Assembly: GCF_023053635.1 (NCBI RefSeq)
Contig: NC_086184.1
Span: forward strand, 11,003,379 to 11,067,378
Direction of reading: 5' to 3'
DNA: 64,000 nt
Origin: Elgaria multicarinata webbii
Lineage: Eukaryota; Chordata; Lepidosauria; Squamata; Anguidae
Below the pieces are notes generated by a model that worked only from the letters and a program-made list of their open reading frames with translations, made no database searches and was not told the DNA's origin. This document shows, piece after piece, positions 22,101-31,100 of the stretch. Within the stretch, counting starts at the first letter, position 1, and each line of letters begins with the position of its first letter. A program made the translations under genes and the position numbers.

Positions 22101-25100
22101 AGGAGCATTGTAAAATCTAATCAGTAATTTCTACAGTAATTTCAGACTTTGCCAATTGACTAGAAAGTTCTATGTAGAAAACGGTATTTAACAGACATCC
22201 CTCATTAACTTACATGAATCTATGAAATTTACAATATTAACTAAGATCCGTCTACTGTTTTTGCCTGCTATTTTTTTTTTAATAAACACCTGCACTGGGA
22301 CATTATCATTATGTTTCCTTTATAAGGTCACTCTTCTTCAATTACCCAAATATAACTTGCATGTCCCCATAATTTTTTGGCTGAATGGCGGCATAAAGAT
22401 CCTTAAATAAATAAATAAATAAATAATGCCATGTTGGAAACCAGGTGTTGTTGTTGTTTAACGCATTTGATCACTGTAACATATTTTTTAAGGTAAAGGT
22501 TTGAATTAAGTTGTGTATAACTAAATGAAACCAGTTCATGAAGTGTAATCTAGATATTCAGGACTATGGATATTTGTAAAAGATAGTAGTTGGGAAGTTC
22601 ATAAAGATATTCCATCAATGTCTCACCATCACTAAGAACTCAATAGTTGCTTAAGTTGATTTTGAATGCCAGAAACCTCACTACAAGCAATACCTTCAGT
22701 ATTCGATATTTAACATTGCACGTTGCCACTTAAATATGTATTTGCAGTGTCATACACAAAGCTACTTATTTTGGTTTTACCTCAGAGTAACACTTCAGGT
22801 TTTGTGTTTTTGACAACTTCTAGTACAAAGATATTCATCAGATCAAGACAAATTTGATGTCTCACGTCTCTACCTTTGTTAAACAATGAAAGTTTGGGAA
22901 CACCACAATATTTCAATCAAGCTTTTCTCACCTTGTCACATTTGCCTCTGACCCTTTAATCTGTTGTAGTATTAATGTTAACTAGAGTTTCTTAATTTGC
23001 ATCCTCACGCCATCCCCCCCTCCCCCAAAAAAGCTATTTCTGGTTTTCCACACAGTGTTCAAGCACATTTTAAGTAATAAAACCAATGGTAGTCTCTCTT
23101 AAAGTACCACAGTTTGCTGTAAGTTTTCACTAAACGAGTTCAAGCGGTTTATTCACATAAAATATAGTGAGTCTGCCTGATGATATTTTAAAGTATCTTC
23201 TTAACTTCCTCTGTCTACTATGCCACTAAAATAATATAAGGAGTCTATAATATTTTTAAGTGAAATATTTCCTTGATCTCTTCCAGTTTCCCATCCAATA
23301 CTAAGTGGAGGTGTTTGATACCTTTTAGTCTTTTCATCCATTTTCTCTTGACATTAGCAGCCTAATCTTGGGAATCCATTTAGAGCTAGATATGCTAGAG
23401 GTGTTGCTCATTTTACCTTATGCAAGACAGATTCCTACAATCTTTTGAGATGTGGCTTCTTGGCCGCCTTTCTGGTTGTATGACCTCCTACAATTTTAAT
23501 CTGGAAGAGTTATTCCAAAGTAATTCACTAAAATGTTTGTCGAAATGTAATAAAATTTCAGAGGCAGGTGAGGTTTAATGCATGTCTTTTAAAGCATTCT
23601 TATATTCTGTAATCAATTTCAACATAAATAACTTGTGTTACACTTCGTGAATATGGGGTTTTAACTTCTTGGATGCAAAGTGGGTGTTCTGTGCGTTGCA
23701 GTAATACTTTTTATCATCATTGAAGGTCCAGATAAGTCAACCAATATTTATTTGGAACTGTTACAAAGGGCAGGATAGCCATGATAAACCGCATTGCATC
23801 TTTTCCTTGAGGTAGATGGCAGCCATTCCATGTCATCTAGCTGGATAAACTCTGATGTTCCTGCTCACATAACTTTAGCTTTTGTCCTGGAGATAGAAAA
23901 TAAAAAAGCCTTTGAAATTGAGTTCATGTCCATAGTTAACATGGAATGATCCAGAACAGGAGGCTAGTTCTATTAATACAATTCCCCAACAATTAACAAT
24001 GTAAAGTGCCAGTATAAGGTAAAGAAAAAATGTGATACCATAATCCGATGGTCCTTTTCTTAATTACCTTGAAATGTAATTCTTGCCTCCCTACCTACTT
24101 TGTTCACACTTTTTTTTTTACTTTCAAAATATATTTAAAATTCTAGAATAGGAAGCAAACTTGCATTTGGTTACTCCTTGTAAGTCATGGTCCTATTAAT
24201 CATCTGGTGCTAAACAAGCTTCCACACACACACTTCCAAAAGACACAGCTTCTTGTTTTACAAGTATGCAGGAATCCACACTTAAGTGTGTTCTATCTAT
24301 GAATTAAACAAATGTTCACAAGCTTCTCAGTGGTACAAACTTGAAGCTGCCTTGCAGTTGCCATTTAAAATGAAAGCTGGTCAAGAATCATTTTGTGTTC
24401 TTGTGCTACTTAACTACATTACAATGGAGATTGTGCCAGGTTACTTGTAAGGCAGTCCATCCAGTCCAGAATTTCACACAGCTCTGCAGGCAATCAACGG
24501 TTATACTGTTCCAATTTGTTATTTTGGAGAAATCTGTTTCCCATTGGGGAAGACCAATTGGCAAGAAAGTATGTGCGTGCGTGTTTGTGTGTACGCACAT
24601 GTATGTGTAGAAGATAGAGTTTAAAAATATACACTTATAGTAACATTTATAATATGTTGTATGACTCTAATTTTCAATTATCACTTTAAACCTTAACTTC
24701 TGTATACACACACCAGGCTGTTGTTTGCTCAAGTGACTGCTCAATTAATACTTAAGACTACAATCCTAAAATACCAGATCCAGCCATTCTGGCCATTTCA
24801 AGTGGATTGGCTGAATTCCAAAGACATGCTGCTAACTTAACTCAGCTTGTATTCTTGAGTCTCCTCCATGCACACAGAATGGAAACAACTAGAACACTGG
24901 CACTCTTTTTTAAAAAAATTATTTGTAAAATAACCTGCTTCTTCTTCTTTTTCCTTCAAGGGAATATTCAACAGCCATAGGCCATCGGTTGCAGGATCAT
25001 GGCCTTGTGGTGGAAATGATATACCTTACATCTGAATCAGGTCTTACACGTGCCCTCCAAGAAGTTAAAAATGATGGTTCCCCCTTTTGTGTTCTTGTTG

Positions 25101-28100
25101 AACCATCTAATGTAGCACTTTCCTCTTGCACCGTAATCATGCTTCATCAGACTATCAAAAGTAAGTTTAGCTTCATTCAGAAACGTCCCCATTCAAAAAA
25201 TGCTATCTCGGCCTTTTCAACACACAAAATAGTAAAACATATCACAAGTTAGAATTATGATTCTAACTAAAAAATAACACCCCTTCAAAACATTGCTGAA
25301 TGTGCTGAACAACAAACAATAAAATACTTTTCAAATTTGTTTTAAAAAAGCATACAATTTTACACCACTTCTATACTGAGCAAAATTTAATTTCTTCTTG
25401 TTGTTTTTAACTTTTCAGTCTTAACTTTTCCCTTCTATTGGAAACAATAAAGTAGATAATTTACTGGGTGTTTTTACCAGATTTTTTTTTTTTTTTTAAA
25501 AAAACACTACTTCAATCACTAATTCCTTAATAGCATTCCTTTATTCAGGAATGATTTTATAAAGTTGCCCCTTGTATGAAATTAATTTATCTTAAATGAG
25601 CACACAAATTAGACATTTACAAAAACACACCTCACACTTAATAGAACTGAACGTGTTTGTGTTGAATCATGAACATATAACTTTCAGTTAAAAGCTGAAA
25701 CGTATTAATGATGAATCAGAAGTTGGCTTTTAATGTCAGAGTCTGAGTGGTGCAAAAACACAGCGTTTTTGTGTTTGTTTTGGTTTTGATGTAACTTTTT
25801 AAAAAGCAAGGTATCTCTCTTCTTCATAGTACACCGTAATATGCCCATGGAGGATGCATTGGCTCTGATAGCTAAAGAGTTTGAGAAAATAATTGCTGAG
25901 CGCGAACAACAGGAACGCACAGAGATTTCACACAAAGCAGCTGATCTGGCGGATGACTACCTAGAACGGGAGCTCTATGAGAGTTACCATGTGCCTCTAG
26001 GCATTAGACATCTCCTCTTTCTGTTAAGTGAGGGAAAACATTTATATGTGGAAGAATTGAACTCAATAAGTGACTACCTGAAGACCAGGAGAAATAAGCT
26101 TGAAGGTATTCATGATTTCCCCACCTGTTCCCCAAGATTGTCCCTATAAATCCCACGATTACAAAACCATCTCTTGGGTACGCTCTATATAAAAACTGCA
26201 AATACAGAACGTGAAGGTTAACCCCACCCCACCCCAAATCTGTAAAATCTCTCTACATCTATGAATGCAAACATTTCTTAACACTAGCTTAACTTCGACT
26301 TTGTAGACAAAGGCGTCTCCGTACACTTAGTTTTATAATATGGAATCCATGGGTAATATTTCCAGTACCTCTTTTCTGGGTGTGTGGTGGTGGTTAAAAT
26401 GGATCTATACATTTGTATGTACTTAACACAACATGCATGCACACAGCGGCTCTGTACCCAGTAGACCTTTCTACTTGCCCTTTCTTTATGCCTTCAAAGC
26501 ATATTCTTGTTGCTCTGTAAGAAGGGAGTCTTTAAGCCCAATTCACACTGCAGTGGGGGGCGGGATGTTGCCTGTCCCTATTGTGTGGGAAGGACTTTAC
26601 TATTTGCTAAGTTGCTTTTAGTGATAAAAGGCAGGCTGCTGCAGGCAAAAGGAGCGATAGAGCTTCCCATTCAGTAGTGGCTCCCGAAAAGGGAGCCGCT
26701 CTCATACCGTGCAGGAGCAGGAAGTACTCTGTTGATGGACCTCATTCCACAATCCAGTAGTGGGAAAAGCTTGGTGCATCTAAACGTCCTGAAGAGCAAT
26801 CACTTCATTGCCTGTCTTCTGGTAGCACTCACGTTTCACTTGGCAAAAACCATTACATGTATAACAAAAATTAGATTAAGTGAAATCGTACACTCGCAAA
26901 AACAACGGCAGACCCTCGGCACTTACTTATATTCTACAAACTGGAAAGTCTAGAAGCTTGCTGCTTTAAAACAAACAACAAAGCTTGTATAACTTTTGTA
27001 AATCTAACTCCAATAATCATTTTTTAAAAAATCCTAAATACTTGCCTGTACAAACGAACAGGCGGTTAAAGAGAGTGCATTATTCCCATAAGAAGCAAAA
27101 CTACAGTCGTTGCTATTAACAAATCAAGTGTCCACTAATCACTGTGTATTGCTTGCTAACTCTTGGTTCTCCTAAACTAGGCTTTGTTGCAGAAACAAAT
27201 GCTTTAGCTGCTGCAGTTGAAGACACTGTGTATCCAGCAAGTGTCAGACCAAGTACTAGTGCTCTCCCCCAGACTCTAAGCAAACCACCACCACTTCTTC
27301 CAACGCCTGGCCGAAATCCTGTATTAGGCCAGTCTGCTGTACCTTCAGCTAAACCAGCTTTGTTGGGTGAAAGACCATTGGGGGGTCTTCTTCCAACACC
27401 AGGTTAGTAAAATGGTTAATCATAACTTTAAAAAAAAATACAGTGAAACAAAGGGGTGGGGGGACAGACGTGGCTGTGGCTGACCAAAGCATCGGAGTAA
27501 TGAGCAATGCAAATCAAGCATATATGATATGCACATGTTACATATACCGTGTAAAATACCCTATATGGCCATACCCTATATGGCTCGGGTCCAGTTTATT
27601 TGAAAGAGCGTATTCTCCCTTATGAGCCTGCCCGTGCTTTAAGATCTTCTGGAGAAGGCCTTCTTTCAGTCCCACCATCTTCACAGGCGCGCTTGGTGGG
27701 AACATAGGAGAGGGCCTTCTCGGTGGCTGCTCCAGTGCTCTGGAACTCTCTTCCCGGGGAAGCTAGGCTGGCTTCCTCCTTGATGGGCTTTCGGAAGCAG
27801 GCTAAAACTTTTTTGTTCCAGCAGGCCTTTGGAGAATAATCTGGCCCTCCATCTATGTTAATTTCTTATAATTCTGTTGTAATAATAATAATAATGATAA
27901 TAATGAAATCACTGTTAGCATTAATGATTTTAATAATACTTAAAATAAGGACCATACTGGTAGATGGCTGGCTATTTGCTCTTGCTGAATAGCTGTTTGA
28001 AAAATTGCCTTCTCCAATATGTGCTTGTCAGATATTAATATATTATCAGAGGCAAGTTTAAGAGAGATATAAGAGAGGATCTTCTCAGTGACTGCATACA

Positions 28101-31100
28101 CATTTCAGAAATTCTTTCTCAGGAAAACCAGTCCAGTGTCTTTTCTGATGGCCTTCAGTCTATAGGTGAAGACATCTGTTTAAACAGGCCTTTCACCTGT
28201 CAAGTTGATGGTGTTTTGGTGTTGGGTGATGGCAGATGGTTCATAGGAAGCCACTCTTATCTGATCCTGCTCTTTATCTATTTGTTTTACACGTTGGTAT
28301 TTTATTTTATTCGCCTTGGGCGTATAATTGCAGAAAGACAGGATAGTAATGGTGGTGTTTCCAAGTACTTCTGGATGAAGTGGATGATCCAGATCCATTT
28401 CAATCAGGCTTCAGGCCTGGTTGTGGGGCAGAGACTGCTTTGGTTGCCTTGGTGGACAATTTCTGTTAGGAACCGTGCAGAGGAAAGTGTCCCTGTCAGT
28501 TCTGCTGGACCTCTCTGCAGCTTTTGATACCATGAGCTGCGATATTCTTCTGCACCAGCCAGCTGGGATGGCACTTGAAGGCACTGTTTTATGGTGGTTC
28601 CAGTCATTGCAGGGGCAATTTCAGAAGACGATGCTGGGGAACTCCTGTTCAACACCATGACCAGCCTATGGTATCTTGAGTATCCAAGGCAGTAAGCCTG
28701 TGTGCATCAGTTGCTGGGAAACATGGGTGGGAGAGTGCTATTACACCGTGTTCTACTTTGTTGGTCCCTGGTCGACTGCTAGTTGGTCACTGTGAATAAA
28801 GTGCTCGACTAGATGGACCCTTGGTCAGATCCAGCAGGGCTCTTCTTATGTTCTTAACAGGATTCCATCTTGTCCCCCATGCTTATTTAACTTAAACATG
28901 AAACCTTTGGGAGAAGTTGTCTGGAGTTCTTCTGATTTGCATACCAGTATGCTGATGACACCCAACTCTATCTCTCCTTTCCATCTTAATGTTTAATGTT
29001 TTAATCTTTGGAAACCACCTAGGGAGCTTCAGCTATGGGGCGGTATAGAAATGTAAATAATAATAATATAATTCCAAGAAGGCTGTTCGGGTTCTAAATT
29101 GGTTTCTGATGTCAGTAATGAACTGGATGAGGTCAAGCAAATTGAAGTTCACGCCAGACATGACAAGTGTTCCTGGTCAGTCAAAAGGCAGATCTGGGAA
29201 TTTGGATTTAACTTATCTCCTTTGGGGTTACACCCTCCTTGAAGACTCAGATTCACAGTTTAGCTGTACTCCTGGACTCCGCACTGAACCTGGATGGCCA
29301 GATTTCAGTTGTGGTCTGAAATCCATTTGCACAACTATGACTAGGATGCCAACTGCATCCATTCCTGGAGATGTAGGATCAGGCCATGGTGACACATGAC
29401 TTAGTTACATCTTGTTTGGACTTTTGTTATATGCTCTGCATGGAGCTCTTAAGCTGATTTGTCAGTTTTTGAAATAGGTTTTAAGGGGTGATTGCTATTT
29501 GTTTCTTAATTTTATTGGTATATTTTAGTTGATTTGATTTTTAAGTTTTGATGATAATTTTATATTTTGATTTGTATTTAATTGTTGCTAGCTGCCTTGA
29601 GCACCATTTGTGGTGGAAAGGTGGGGCATACATTTAATAAGTAATAATAGAGAGGTCCTGATGTTTCCTGTTTAGTCAGCTTTTTCTCTTACAAATACCT
29701 TCTTTCCTCCCCAAAACAGCACTGGCTGGTCCGAAGGGCAAACCTCCGCCTCTTCTAATAAAGTCTGCTAAAAGACCCATCCTCCTTTCTCCTTCTCCAC
29801 ATCTGCCCGCAAAGCGACCGCTGCTTGGTGGCAGACCTGGCCTGCTGCCAACACCAGGTGAGAGAACTGGATAGGTTTGGTGTTGCATTTGCAGGAATGA
29901 AGACTGCTTGTTTTGTTTTTCAGAGTGCCATCTCCCCCTGTTCATGCAAGTCAGACTGTATGACCTAGTAGATGGTGTGTTAGATTTAGACCTGGGTTCA
30001 AATGCCCACCTGGGTATGAAGGTGGTTGGGTGATCTTGAGGTAATTGTGATCTCTCAGACCTGACGGAGATATGTACAACTGCAAAATCAGGGGCATTGT
30101 GGAAAGGCAGCGGGGCGGTGAGGCAAGAGAGAGTTGCTACATACACTACTGTGAAGACCTTGGGAGGAAGGCTGAGATGAAATGTGACCAGTTAAATGAA
30201 TAAATACACTAGGTGCCCGTGCCTCCTGCATGAGCTGGGTCCTCCATGTGGACTACCAATCCAGCGGAGGTTCTACCCTATTCAGGTGTTCTCCCTCATT
30301 CAATCACAGTTGTGTGAGGAGGAGGAACAAGACCATGCTCACTGGCTCCACCTCTTCTGCCACATCCTTGCCACCTTCCTCACATCAGTGGGGCAGGGTG
30401 GGGAGGTCTGAAGCAGGGGGCCGGCTCTCTGTGTGTAACCTCCCTTTGCATTTTAGAATCCTGAGAATTCACAGTTCTAACTCACTTGGGGAGCCTGTCA
30501 CAACTGTTCCCCTTGGGGCTTCTTTTTACTTTTCTCTACAAAGGATCCCAACCATGGACACAATCTGAATATCTCTGTCCCCTAGTTCTGTGGTTTTATG
30601 ACCTTTTTTTGGGGGGGGGGGGGTCCCACAGCAACCAGCTTGGCACTCTGTGTACCTTTTAATTCACCTTTTTTATTTCACCGCTGCCACCATATAACTC
30701 TGTATCTTACCTCAGATAATTAAAGAATCTACTCCAGAGTAAAACAGAATAACATTTATTTAACAAAAAGTAAGTTGATGCATTTGATCAGGCTTTGTGG
30801 TTTCATTAGTTCAATATTTATTTGTTACATTAAATATATCAGGGTTTTCTTGCCTGCTCTACCCTTTAAATCAAATCTAACTCCTCCTGTCCTTATTCCC
30901 CAAATAATAAAACAAGACCCTACACTATCTATTCCCTTCAGCAGAAAACCCCAACTCACTCTCACTGCCAATTCTCAACCCTAACTGCCATTCCCCTTCA
31001 CACACTTGACTCCAACAGCCAATCAGCATTCACTCCAACATTCCGTGCACTCATTCCCCCTTCCCAACAGAGTTAACCACTTACCATCCTTACCATATGA

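Noticed and set aside
22600-24010. Possible decayed LINE on the minus strand in intron 7
   Set aside because: Vague reading frames only; I could not find a conserved reverse-transcriptase box, so no element was called.
30196-30568. Frames of 71 and 112 codons
   Set aside because: Inside intron 11, no domain, and overlapping frames disagree; looks like chance.
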